Positions 26,255 to 34,293 of a stretch of DNA of 64,000 bases are shown piece after piece. The stretch lies in the NCBI GenBank assembly GCA_963667315.1, contig OY763325.1, positions 2,790,001-2,854,000 on the forward strand, written 5' to 3'. Under the pieces are notes generated by a model that was not told where the DNA came from, made no database searches, and saw only the letters and a program-made list of their open reading frames with translations. This stretch comes from DAINPP01 sp963667315. GTDB lineage: Bacteria; Thermotogota; Thermotogae; MWEM01. A program made the position numbers and the translations under genes. How positions within the stretch are numbered: position 1 is the first letter of the stretch; each line of letters opens with the position of its first letter.

Positions 26255-28048
26255 TTAAAATGGTCTGAAAATGATTCCTTTATCCTGTAAATGTGTTTTT
26301 ATGACGGCAGCAGAACGCCGGGCATCAAGACCGCCTGTGAGATGGATATTGGGACAAATGTCTGTGGCTATCTTTTCCCCGACCCATACCGTCTCAATCT
26401 CGTCTTCTTTGATAATCGTTTTGATGATTTTTAAATCAGAGTCAGAAAGACCGACTGCGGTTACGATGAGAATAACGCCCGAATCCAGCATGATATGAGC
26501 AATTTCTGCCATCCTTCTCAGATGTTCCGATTTATTGGTTTGTTTTCCCTCTTCTTTAATATCCGCATCAACACCGTAGAGAATACTTCCCAAACCGAGA
26601 TAATAGACATATTTGCCGTCTTCAAACAACTTCTGCTCCAATTTTCTGGCAACCTCTTTTCTGCCGCTTCCCCTTTCGCCCGTGATGAGAACGAGTGATG
26701 ACTTCTGTGAATACTTTTCAGCCCTTCGCTCTTTTGGAATATCACTTTGAATCCATTTGGTATTTCTCTGAATGACCTTTTCTCTGATCCATTTCTGCTG
26801 ATCTTCCTCAGCCTGAACGATGATCCCGCCGCCGGCTATTTCATAACCGTCCACGATGACAAAGCGGGACGTGATGCGCATATCTTCCGCCAGGTCAAAG
26901 GCAACCGCCTTTTCCGTCTTAAGTGTTATCTCGGCCACATCATGTCTGTCAATCCGGTCCTTTTCACTTCTGTCAAGTGTTGAGGCGTCCAGAACATTGT
27001 GAATCGTCTCAAGCTGTGTTCTGACCTTTTGCGTCCCTATTTTGATATGATATTCCTTTTCCGGCGTCATGGGCTCTCTACCCAGCCAGAAGATATTTGC
27101 CCGTATTCTGGAAGAGACTTTTGGTCGCTGTTCCGCTTTTCTGGTGGCAATCTCCCCCCGGGTGATGTAGATCTGTTCCTCAAGGGTAAACCCGATATGA
27201 GTGCCCGCTTTTTTTTCTTCAAGGGGTTCCCTGTTGAACTCTTCTATCGTTTTGACTCTGCTCATTTTGCCGGAAGGGTAAAAGACCACCGGATCGCCGA
27301 CCCGGATCTTTCCGGTATCAATGGCACCGGCGACAATTCGCCTGTTATCCCCATCCCGGGTGAATTTATAAACATCCTGCACACTCATCCTGAAAGGGAG
27401 CGCTTCGGGAAGTTTTTCAACCTTGAAGGTATCGAGCTGTTCGAGTAGCGTTTTCCCATCATACCAGGGCATGTTTGAGGAATTGAGTGCAACGTTATCT
27501 CCCATCATTCCGGAAACCGGGATGAAAATTTCGGCTTCGATGTTGATCTGTTTCAGAAATTGTGTGTATTCTTCAACGATGGCGTGAAACGTATCTTCTG
27601 AATAATTCACCAGATCCATCTTGTTGACCAGGACGGCAACCTGTTTGATCCCCAGCATGGCGAGCATGTAGCCGTGACGCTTTGAATTCTCTCTGACGCC
27701 TTCGTTGGCATCTATAACGAGCAGTGCAGCTTCAGCTCTTGAGGCCCCTGTGACCATGTTCTTCAGGAATTCGATGTGACCCGGTGCGTCGATGATGATG
27801 TAGTTGCGTCTCTCCGTTTCAAAAAAACATCTTGCAGAATCAATTGTGATCCCCTGCGATTGTTCATCCTTTAGGGCATCCAGCAGGAAGGCGTATTCAA
27901 AAGGCTTCGAATTGCGTTTGCAATTTTCCCTGACTTGTTCCAGCTTCCCTTCAGGCAGTGAATGGGTGTCCGCCAACAGCCTGCCGATAAGCGTACTCTT
28001 TCCGTGATCAACGTGCCCGACAAAAACGATATTCATATCTTCTCTCAT
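26255..28048 (-). CDS. cysN: Sulfate adenylyltransferase large subunit fused to a degenerate APS-kinase domain (copy 1)
   Basis: About 597 residues. Residues 1-430 are CysN: the GTPase motifs GHVDHGKS, DAPGH and NKMD are intact, so it can drive the CysD ATP-sulfurylase reaction. Residues about 450-597 are the shape of a fused APS kinase but its Walker A reads GERGSGRKE instead of the normal GLSGSGKST, losing the essential Lys and Ser/Thr, and the usual DGDNxRHGLN block is replaced by LGLGSILYGVDADI. The domain is therefore unlikely to make PAPS. The start at 28048 is favoured by AGGGGG eight bases upstream. It follows cysD by 12 bases. Confidence 0.93.
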   Translation of the reverse strand: MREDMNIVFVGHVDHGKSTLIGRLLADTHSLPEGKLEQVRENCKRNSKPFEYAFLLDALKDEQSQGITIDSARCFFETERRNYIIIDAPGHIEFLKNMVTGASRAEAALLVIDANEGVRENSKRHGYMLAMLGIKQVAVLVNKMDLVNYSEDTFHAIVEEYTQFLKQINIEAEIFIPVSGMMGDNVALNSSNMPWYDGKTLLEQLDTFKVEKLPEALPFRMSVQDVYKFTRDGDNRRIVAGAIDTGKIRVGDPVVFYPSGKMSRVKTIEEFNREPLEEKKAGTHIGFTLEEQIYITRGEIATRKAEQRPKVSSRIRANIFWLGREPMTPEKEYHIKIGTQKVRTQLETIHNVLDASTLDRSEKDRIDRHDVAEITLKTEKAVAFDLAEDMRITSRFVIVDGYEIAGGGIIVQAEEDQQKWIREKVIQRNTKWIQSDIPKERRAEKYSQKSSLVLITGERGSGRKEVARKLEQKLFEDGKYVYYLGLGSILYGVDADIKEEGKQTNKSEHLRRMAEIAHIMLDSGVILIVTAVGLSDSDLKIIKTIIKEDEIETVWVGEKIATDICPNIHLTGGLDARRSAAVIKTHLQDKGIIFRPF

Positions 28049-28060
28049 ACCATTCACCCC

Positions 28061-28942
28061 CTACATATACCCGTTTTTTCTGAGTTCTTCAAGACCGCCG
28101 CCATCTTCCTTGTCCTGTGCTCTGCCTGAGCGTTCTGCGATGTTCCTGAGTTTACCGCTTTCCAGCTCTGTAATGATCTCATCCACAGTCTTAGCCGTGG
28201 AGTCTATGGGGAATGTGCAGGGGAAACAACCGAGCGAACGGTATCGCTTACCGCTTCCCTGATCGTAATAAAGAGACACGGTGGGGATGTTTTCCTTTTT
28301 GATATATCGCCAGATGTCCGTTTCCGTCCAGTCCAGGAGCGGATGGATGCGCAGATGGGTTCCCGGTGCAAAATCCGTCTTGTACTGATTCCAGAACTCA
28401 GGTGGTTGATCACCGATGTCCCACAGATTTTCCGTGTCGCGGGGAGAGAAATAGCGTTCTTTGGAACGGCTTCCCTCTTCATCAGCTCTGACACCCACGA
28501 TAACGCCTGTGTAGGGTTCTGTGTTTCGATCTATTTCATATTCTCCTGTTGAATGATTCATCCGATACCGTTTACCGTTGCCGGAAAGGGTGTTGCGAAG
28601 TGCCGTTGTCTTCAGCAGACGACAGCATTCAATTCGATTTGTATTTCCGTCCGGGAACGTCTTCTTTTCAGCGAGTGCAACTTCGTTCTGACCATAAACC
28701 ATGTCGAGTTTCCATTCACGGGCCAGCCGGTCTCTGTATGCAATCATTTCCGGAATCTTGTAGGCAGTATCAATGTGTACCAGCGGAAACGGCACATGAC
28801 CGAAGAAGGCCTTTCTCGCAAGCCACAATAATACGGTACTGTCCTTTCCGATGGACCAGAGCATGCACATGTTTTTAAAATTGGCATAGGCTTCCCTGAA
28901 AATCTGTACCCCTTTTGCCTCAAGTCTTTCGATGTGAGTCAT
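28061..28942 (-). CDS. cysD: Sulfate adenylyltransferase small subunit CysD (copy 1)
   Basis: 293 residues. PP-loop ATP pyrophosphatase motif WSIGKDSTVLLWL (29-41), VHIDTAYKIPEM, GVRADEEGSRSKERYFSPRD and HPLLDWTETDIWRYI, all characteristic of CysD. With CysN it makes adenosine 5'-phosphosulfate (APS) from sulfate and ATP. The first gene of a cysD-cysNC unit with an extended -10 promoter and AGGAGG ribosome site. Nearly identical in layout to the copy at 38503. Confidence 0.95.
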   Translation of the reverse strand: MTHIERLEAKGVQIFREAYANFKNMCMLWSIGKDSTVLLWLARKAFFGHVPFPLVHIDTAYKIPEMIAYRDRLAREWKLDMVYGQNEVALAEKKTFPDGNTNRIECCRLLKTTALRNTLSGNGKRYRMNHSTGEYEIDRNTEPYTGVIVGVRADEEGSRSKERYFSPRDTENLWDIGDQPPEFWNQYKTDFAPGTHLRIHPLLDWTETDIWRYIKKENIPTVSLYYDQGSGKRYRSLGCFPCTFPIDSTAKTVDEIITELESGKLRNIAERSGRAQDKEDGGGLEELRKNGYM

Positions 28943-28978
28943 TATAATCCTCCTGTCTATAATCCTTTTTCAAAACAG

Positions 28979-28987
28979 ATTATAACA
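28979..28987 (-). promoter_or_regulatory. Extended -10 promoter for cysD-cysNC copy 1
   Basis: TGTTATAAT on the minus strand, about 40 bases before the cysD ATG. No clear -35. Confidence 0.6.
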
Positions 28988-29065
28988 GTCTTTGTTGAGA
29001 AAATGATAATTCGATATGCTTTTTCCAAATCAAGTCTTTATAATACAGCATGGCATTTAGAGCGG

Positions 29066-30160
29066 TTATTGTTCTTTATAAAGAGAAATATCCTTAAAAT
29101 CTGCCGTACTGACCGTCTCAAGCGGAAATTTAATTTCGCGGTTTTCAATTGCCGATTTATAGATCGCGAGAACGATTTCGTTTTCCACCCTCCCGCTTTC
29201 TCCGGGAATATACGGCATATGATTATTCATAATGGCATCTGCATAATCGGCAAAGAGTGTCGTATGACCACTGCCATAAACCGTATCGGGATCTTCTGAA
29301 GTCATCAACGGATGAGAGTCTTCATTCTCAAAACGCCAGGTGAGAATCTTGTTGACCGCGAGTCCGCCGATGACTACGGTTCCCTTCTCGCCAAATACGG
29401 AAATCGTTTCTTCAAGGTTGTTGGGATAGGTATTGGCCATTCCTTCGAGAAGCCCGATTGAACCATTTTTGAATTTTAAAATCCCGGCACCAAAATCCTC
29501 CGTTTTGATATACGGATGGTTGAAATTCCTGAGAACCCCGTAAACGGATGACACCTCTCCGCCAAGCAGCCATTGAAGCAGATCAATGTTGTGGGCGCAT
29601 TGGTTCATAAGCGTTCCACCGTCAAGTTCCCATGTGCCCCTCCAGGGATCCAGATCGTAATAGCCCTTGTTTCGATTCCAGAGAATCCTTGCCGTTGCGT
29701 TGAAAATCTTTCCAAAAGCACCTTCATCAATCTTCTTCTTCAATTCCTGAACCGGCTGATTAAACCTGTTCTGAAGACAGACACCGAGTTTGAGATGCTT
29801 GTTCTTTGCAAGCGCAATCATCTCGCTGATATGTTCTGTGCTCAACGCCATCGGTTTTTCAACGAGAACATGTTTTCCTGCGTTGAGGAAATCTATCGTA
29901 TACTGATAATGATACCCGGATTCTGTAGCAATTGAGACAAAATCGATATCCTTATCCAATAAGTCTTCGTATCCTACCACAGCCTGGGTTTTTAATCCAC
30001 TCTGTTCAAGATATTTTTCAGCAGCTTTTTCTGCCTTATTAATAACCAAATCTGAGCAATAAACCAGCTCGATCACATCTTTATTATTTGCATAGGCCTC
30101 TATATGCTTTTTTGTCCCTATTCTTCCGCAACCGATAAGTGCAGCTTTTAGTTTTCGCAT
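29066..30160 (-). CDS. wbpB: Gfo/Idh/MocA-family sugar-nucleotide 3-dehydrogenase (WbpB-like)
   Basis: 364 residues. N-terminal Rossmann domain with ALIGCGRIGTKKH, the EKPMA motif (about residues 101-105) supplying the catalytic Lys, and the C-terminal domain with GGTLMNQCAHNIDLLQWLLG containing the active-site His. The context, wbpA, wbpD and wbpE homologues on the same strand, points to oxidation of UDP-GlcNAcA at C3 in the route to UDP-2,3-diacetamido sugars. A repeat element lies between it and wbpA. GGGGTGAAGA precedes the ATG. Confidence 0.82.
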   Translation of the reverse strand: MRKLKAALIGCGRIGTKKHIEAYANNKDVIELVYCSDLVINKAEKAAEKYLEQSGLKTQAVVGYEDLLDKDIDFVSIATESGYHYQYTIDFLNAGKHVLVEKPMALSTEHISEMIALAKNKHLKLGVCLQNRFNQPVQELKKKIDEGAFGKIFNATARILWNRNKGYYDLDPWRGTWELDGGTLMNQCAHNIDLLQWLLGGEVSSVYGVLRNFNHPYIKTEDFGAGILKFKNGSIGLLEGMANTYPNNLEETISVFGEKGTVVIGGLAVNKILTWRFENEDSHPLMTSEDPDTVYGSGHTTLFADYADAIMNNHMPYIPGESGRVENEIVLAIYKSAIENREIKFPLETVSTADFKDISLYKEQ

Positions 30161-30176
30161 TCTTCACCCCAGTTTT

Positions 30177-30259
30177 TGTAGGGGCAATTCACGAATTGCC
30201 CGTCTTTATAAATAAAATCCACATTTAAAGAAAGGGTAGAGATAAAACGTCCCCCTACA
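30177..30259. repeat. Palindromic element with TGTAGGGG ends (copy A)
   Basis: An 83-base segment that starts with TGTAGGGGCAATTC and ends with CCCCTACA, an inverted copy of its first eight bases. Within it, GGGCAATTC/GAATTGCCC (one mismatch-free arm around ACG/C) forms a hairpin. It fills the wbpA-wbpB gap and touches the wbpA stop codon. Looks like a small non-autonomous mobile element or intergenic repeat. Confidence 0.7.
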
Positions 30260-31564
30260 TTATAACAATATAATATTTTCTCTCGAAATATCCAGATCCT
30301 TCAAACAGTTCTTTGTATCAAAAACAACGTCTGCATTTCCACAAACCATCTTATAATCAACCTTGTGCTTGTGCCCTGTAGTAATGACCACAGCATCCGC
30401 ATTTTTAATCAGATCAGTATTCAACTCAACAGTTTCAACAACCCCATCATTCCACTTGAACGATTCAACATAAGGATCAACGACGGAAATATCTGCTCCT
30501 TCTGCTTCAAGATGTTTCAACACATGAAGTGCCGGTGATTCCCTCATATCGTCTATATCATTTTTGTAAGCGATTCCCAGCATGACAATCTTTGCCCCGT
30601 TTAAGCACTTCTTTCTCTTGTTGAGTTCTTTCATGAGTCTCTCGACAACGTATTCCGGCATATAATCGTTGATCTCTCCGGCCAATTCAATGATTCTCGT
30701 ATGGTAATCATATCTTCTGGCGATATAGGTGAGATAGAATGGATCAATCGGAATACAGTGTCCGCCAACACCGGGTCCCGGATAAAACGGCATGAAGCCG
30801 AAGGGTTTTGTCGCCGCAGCATCAATAACTTCCCATAAGTTGATTCCCATTTTATTCGAAACAATAGCCATTTCGTTGATGAGACCGATATTGACAATTC
30901 TGAAGGTGTTTTCGAGGATCTTTGCCATTTCCGCTTCTTTAGGAGAAGAAACGACGAAGACTTCCGCTTCAAGCACAGATTCATAAAGTGTCTTGGCGAT
31001 ATCCGTTGAAGTTTCTCCTACTCCTCCTACAACCTTCGGTGTGTTTTTTGTCTTGTAAATAATATTTCCCGGATCGACCCTTTCAGGACTGAAGGCGAGA
31101 TAAAAACCCTCCCCACATTTCAGACCGCTTTCTTCAAGGATAGGTAACATTACCTCTTCAGTTGTTCCCGGATAGGTTGTTGATTCCAGAATAACCAAAA
31201 CATCCTTCTTTAATCTCTTTGCTACTTCTCTCGTTGAAGCTTCAACATACTGAAGATCAGGCTGTTTGAATTTATCTAAAGGCGTTGGAACACAAATTGC
31301 GATAACATCACATTCTGACAATCTTTCAAAATCGGTAGTTGCTTCAAGGTGATGATTATTGACAATTTCAACAAGGTCTTCATTGACAACATCACCAATA
31401 TAGTTTTCTCCCTTGTTTACCCTTTCGACTTTATCTGCCTGAATATCAAATCCAAGCACGGTAAATCCCGCCTTTGCTTTTTCAACAGCGAGGGGAAGGC
31501 CCACATAACCAAGACCGAGAACCCCGATTTTTGCATTCTTGTTTAAGATCTTTTCTTTTAACAT
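30260..31564 (-). CDS. wbpA: UDP-N-acetylglucosamine 6-dehydrogenase (WbpA-like)
   Basis: 434 residues. UDP-sugar dehydrogenase family: IGVLGLGYVGLPLAVEKAKAG, ICVPTPLDKFKQPDL, FSPERVDPG, and GPGVGGHCIPIDPFYL with the catalytic Cys near residue 268; C-terminal YKNDIDDMRESPAL. The FSPERVDPGN form and the neighbouring wbpB, wbpD and wbpE genes indicate UDP-GlcNAc oxidation to UDP-GlcNAcA rather than UDP-glucose. A different member (WecC type) is at 55.7 kb. Confidence 0.9.
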   Translation of the reverse strand: MLKEKILNKNAKIGVLGLGYVGLPLAVEKAKAGFTVLGFDIQADKVERVNKGENYIGDVVNEDLVEIVNNHHLEATTDFERLSECDVIAICVPTPLDKFKQPDLQYVEASTREVAKRLKKDVLVILESTTYPGTTEEVMLPILEESGLKCGEGFYLAFSPERVDPGNIIYKTKNTPKVVGGVGETSTDIAKTLYESVLEAEVFVVSSPKEAEMAKILENTFRIVNIGLINEMAIVSNKMGINLWEVIDAAATKPFGFMPFYPGPGVGGHCIPIDPFYLTYIARRYDYHTRIIELAGEINDYMPEYVVERLMKELNKRKKCLNGAKIVMLGIAYKNDIDDMRESPALHVLKHLEAEGADISVVDPYVESFKWNDGVVETVELNTDLIKNADAVVITTGHKHKVDYKMVCGNADVVFDTKNCLKDLDISRENIILL

Positions 31565-31586
31565 TATTCATACCCCCAGTTATTAT

Positions 31587-31657
31587 TGTAGGGGCAAATT
31601 CATGGAACTTTCAAAAAAGTTCATAGAGCTTTACTTCGTAAAGATCATGAATTGCCC
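31587..31657. repeat. Palindromic element with TGTAGGGG start (copy B)
   Basis: Starts TGTAGGGGCAAATTCATG and ends CATGAATTGCCC. Between the arms are two inner hairpins (GGAACTTTC/AAAAGTTC and CTTTAC/GTAAAG), giving a branched structure. It occupies the whole gap between wbpD and wbpA and ends one base from the wbpD stop. Confidence 0.65.
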
Positions 31658-31658
31658 T

Positions 31659-32351
31659 TTATAATTTCTGTTCCTCTTTAACATCACCAAAGTATTTTGC
31701 AGGAACACCTGCAACGATAACGCCAGATTCAACATCCTTTGTCACAACACTACCGGCTGCTACCAAACAGTCTTCTCCCAGAACCTTTCCGGGTAAAATT
31801 GTGGCATTGGCTCCGATCCTTGCGCCTCTCTTAAGAGTCGGTCCTTTAAAGAAATTCTTCCTTTCGGCAGTTCTTCCCAAAAAATTATCATTTGAAAAAG
31901 TAACCATTGGTGCTATAAAACAATAATCCTCTACAGTAGAAATGGCTGTTATATATGCATTTGTTTCTATCTTGACAAACGAACCGATAGAGCACTTATT
32001 TTCAATAGTAACACTCTTCCCTATAACCGTCTTTTCCCCAACAGATACATCCTCTCTTACAGAAGCCATATCACCAAGGAAACAACTGTTGCCCAGCATA
32101 CAGCCACAATATATAACACAACCGGCACCAATCTTGACATTATCACCAATCACAAGCGATGGCAGTTCATTTTCTGAAGTTGTGGCACTGACAGCCGATC
32201 TGAAAGGCTTCTTTCCCAGAACCGTATTATCTGCAACAATAACATTATCTCCAATAACTGTTCCCTCATGAATGACTACATTATGTCCAAAAACGCAATT
32301 TTTCCCTATCTTAACATTATCCTCAATCACAACATTTTTTCCTTTATTCAT
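31659..32351 (-). CDS. wbpD: Left-handed beta-helix N-acetyltransferase (WbpD-like)
   Basis: 230 residues composed almost wholly of hexapeptide repeats ([IV]Gxxxx), for example VKIGKNCVFGHNVVIHEGTVIGDNVIVA split over residues 11-38, ending IVAGVPAKYFG. Acetyl-CoA dependent trimeric transferases of this size act on UDP-3-amino sugars in the WbpD family. Placed between wbpE and wbpA it would acetylate the 3-amino group made by WbpE. Its C-terminus stops one base from repeat copy B. Confidence 0.87.
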   Translation of the reverse strand: MNKGKNVVIEDNVKIGKNCVFGHNVVIHEGTVIGDNVIVADNTVLGKKPFRSAVSATTSENELPSLVIGDNVKIGAGCVIYCGCMLGNSCFLGDMASVREDVSVGEKTVIGKSVTIENKCSIGSFVKIETNAYITAISTVEDYCFIAPMVTFSNDNFLGRTAERKNFFKGPTLKRGARIGANATILPGKVLGEDCLVAAGSVVTKDVESGVIVAGVPAKYFGDVKEEQKL

Positions 32352-32363
32352 AGTTACATCCCC

Positions 32364-32388
32364 TGTAGGGGCAATTTATGAATTGCCC
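32364..32388. repeat. Palindromic element (copy C), overlapping the wbpE stop
   Basis: TGTAGGGG followed by a near-perfect GGGCAATT/AATTGCCC palindrome. The minus-strand reading supplies the last three residues (Gly-Asn-Ser) and the stop codon of wbpE. Confidence 0.65.
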
Positions 32389-33542
32389 GTCATCTGTCTA
32401 AAATAACCTTTAATACTCTCAACCACATACACAATTTCTTCATCCCTCATCTCAGGAAAAACAGGAAGCGCCAAAGTCTCAAAACAAGCCTTCTCAGCAA
32501 CAGGTAAATCCCCTTCCTTATACCCAAGATATTCGAAACAAGGCTGAAGGTGAAGCGGTTTCGGATAATAAACAGAAGTCCCAATCCCTTTTTCAGTCAA
32601 AAATTCTCTCAATTTGTCCCTGTTTCCAGACTTAAGACGAATTACATATTGATGATAAACATGTGTGCCATCAGCCTTTACTTCTGGAAAATCAATCATC
32701 TCTTCAAGAACATTTTCCTTAAACAACTCAGCGTACTTAAACGCTATTGCTTTTCTCTTTTCTATATAGTTATTCAATCGCTTAAACTTCACATTCAAAA
32801 TAGCTGCCTGAAGTTCATCAAGTCTCGAGTTGATCCCGACAACTTCATGATAATATTTTTTCTTAGAACCATGTTTTCTCAGAATTCTGCAATTCTTGGC
32901 AACAGCTTCATCAGAAGTGACGATCATCCCGCCATCACCATATGCCCCGAGATTCTTCGTTGGGAAGAATGAAAAAGTGGCAGCATCTCCAACAGAAGCG
33001 GAATTAACAATTCTCCCATCAGAGTTAAACCAGGTGGAACCGATTGACTGAGCACAGTCTTCAAGTATTTTAATGCCATATTTTTCTCTTAATGAGACTA
33101 ATCTTTCAAGATCAACCGTTTGCCCGAATATGTGAACTGGAATAAAGGCTTTTATCTTATCTTTCTGAGGGTGATTCTTTAAAATATATTCAACTTTATC
33201 CAGATCCACATTAAATGTTGTCGGATCAATATCCGCAAACACAGGAACAGCATCGAGTCTTGTAATGCAGCTCACCGTTGCAAAGAATGAATACGGTGTT
33301 GTGATAACATAATCTCCTTCTTTAATGCCAAGTGCATCAAGCGCAATGAAGAGGGCATCAGAACCGTTGGCAACGCCAATACCATGATCAGAACCAACAT
33401 ACTCTGCTATGTTCTTCTCAAGGCTGGAAACTTCGGAACCAAGAATTACCCTCCCGGAGGAAATAACCTTATCCATTGCCGAGAGCATTTCGTCTTTAAA
33501 TCCCTCATATTGTCTTGTCATATTAAAAAGTGGTACGTTCAC
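32376..33542 (-). CDS. wbpE: DegT-family aminotransferase (WbpE-like)
   Basis: About 388 residues. PLP enzyme with PYSFFATVSCITRLDAVPVFADID, EDCAQSIG and FFPTKNLGAYGDGGM carrying the Schiff-base Lys near residue 190. WbpE converts the 3-keto sugar made by WbpB into UDP-GlcNAc3NA using glutamate. The start is a GTG at 33542, since GGGGTGA is six bases upstream; the GTG at 33551 falls inside this ribosome site and overlaps the preceding stop. The extreme C-terminus is encoded by repeat copy C. Confidence 0.9.
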   Translation of the reverse strand: MNVPLFNMTRQYEGFKDEMLSAMDKVISSGRVILGSEVSSLEKNIAEYVGSDHGIGVANGSDALFIALDALGIKEGDYVITTPYSFFATVSCITRLDAVPVFADIDPTTFNVDLDKVEYILKNHPQKDKIKAFIPVHIFGQTVDLERLVSLREKYGIKILEDCAQSIGSTWFNSDGRIVNSASVGDAATFSFFPTKNLGAYGDGGMIVTSDEAVAKNCRILRKHGSKKKYYHEVVGINSRLDELQAAILNVKFKRLNNYIEKRKAIAFKYAELFKENVLEEMIDFPEVKADGTHVYHQYVIRLKSGNRDKLREFLTEKGIGTSVYYPKPLHLQPCFEYLGYKEGDLPVAEKACFETLALPVFPEMRDEEIVYVVESIKGYFRQMTGNS

Positions 33543-33547
33543 AGCTC

Positions 33548-34195
33548 TCACCCCATTTTCTTTAATTTTACCGTTCCGAGTTCGGAAATCTCAAAACAAA
33601 AAGTATTTTTTAAACCAATTTTATTTGCATTTTGATACATTTTTTCTGAATGTCTGAAAGATGCAATCACTACGCCGTCATAAAAAGGATCTTTTACAGA
33701 ATCCGGAGAAATAATTTTAAATCCATAAAATACATCATCCTGCTTGCTCTTTGAATCATCGAGAAATCCGAGTATTTCAAATTCTTCAAAACGAAGAATC
33801 TCAGCCACGATTCCTCCTATGATGCCTGCACCATATAAATACAATTTCATTATCTGGTTCTTTTTTAATTCATTCAAAGCTTCAATAAAAATATCATGGG
33901 ATTGTGTATAAAGGTTTGAGATTTCATTCAGATAAGCTATTGTAAGAAATTGAAGACGAAATCGTCCCTTTTGAGTCAGAGCATAACGCATATTTCGCCT
34001 GTTATCCCCTTCTTTGATCAACAATTCGCCTTCTTCAAGGTCGTAAATATACCTGTTGACCATACTTGGTACTATTCCGGTAGCCTTTGCCAAAGCTCCC
34101 TGAGAAATAGTGGGTTCCTGAGATATAATTCTTAAAATATTCATCTCCCTGAACATTGGGGATGGGGAGAAAAAAGAAAAATTTGAAATTTCCAT
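33548..34195 (-). CDS. Winged-helix regulator fused to a PglD-like Rossmann domain
   Basis: 215 residues. Residues about 12-85 form a MarR-like winged helix (ISQEPTISQGALAKATGIVPSMVNRYIYDLEE with the recognition helix and a basic wing NRRNMRYALTQKG). Residues about 115-215 are a small Rossmann unit: KLYLYGAGIIGGIVAEIL, ILGFLDDSKS, FYGFKIISPDSV, VVIASFRHSE, the pattern of the PglD/NeuD N-terminal nucleotide-sugar binding domain. It heads the wbp operon and is divergent from the PHP gene. A transcription factor that senses a nucleotide sugar is the natural reading, but this is inference. Confidence 0.78.
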   Translation of the reverse strand: MEISNFSFFSPSPMFREMNILRIISQEPTISQGALAKATGIVPSMVNRYIYDLEEGELLIKEGDNRRNMRYALTQKGRFRLQFLTIAYLNEISNLYTQSHDIFIEALNELKKNQIMKLYLYGAGIIGGIVAEILRFEEFEILGFLDDSKSKQDDVFYGFKIISPDSVKDPFYDGVVIASFRHSEKMYQNANKIGLKNTFCFEISELGTVKLKKMG

Positions 34196-34227
34196 TAAAC
34201 ACCTCTTTGTTCATTCACTGTGTGTAT

Positions 34228-34236
34228 ATTATAACA
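34228..34236 (-). promoter_or_regulatory. Extended -10 promoter for the wbp operon
   Basis: TGTTATAAT on the minus strand, 33-41 bases before the regulator ATG. The gap 34196-34293 is shared with a divergent promoter and is the likely operator. Confidence 0.6.
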
Positions 34237-34254
34237 TAAACAAACTTGAATTTA

Positions 34255-34263
34255 TGATAAAAT
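34255..34263 (+). promoter_or_regulatory. Extended -10 promoter for PHP-cysC
   Basis: TGATAAAAT on the plus strand, 31 bases before the ATG at 34294; it lies about 20 bases from the opposing wbp promoter. Confidence 0.5.
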
Positions 34264-34293
34264 CAGAGAAAGTGTTTAAAGGAGATGAAATAA

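Noticed and set aside
30177..32388. CRISPR array made of the TGTAGGGG repeats
   Set aside because: Only three irregularly spaced copies separated by whole genes, palindromic throughout and without uniform spacers.
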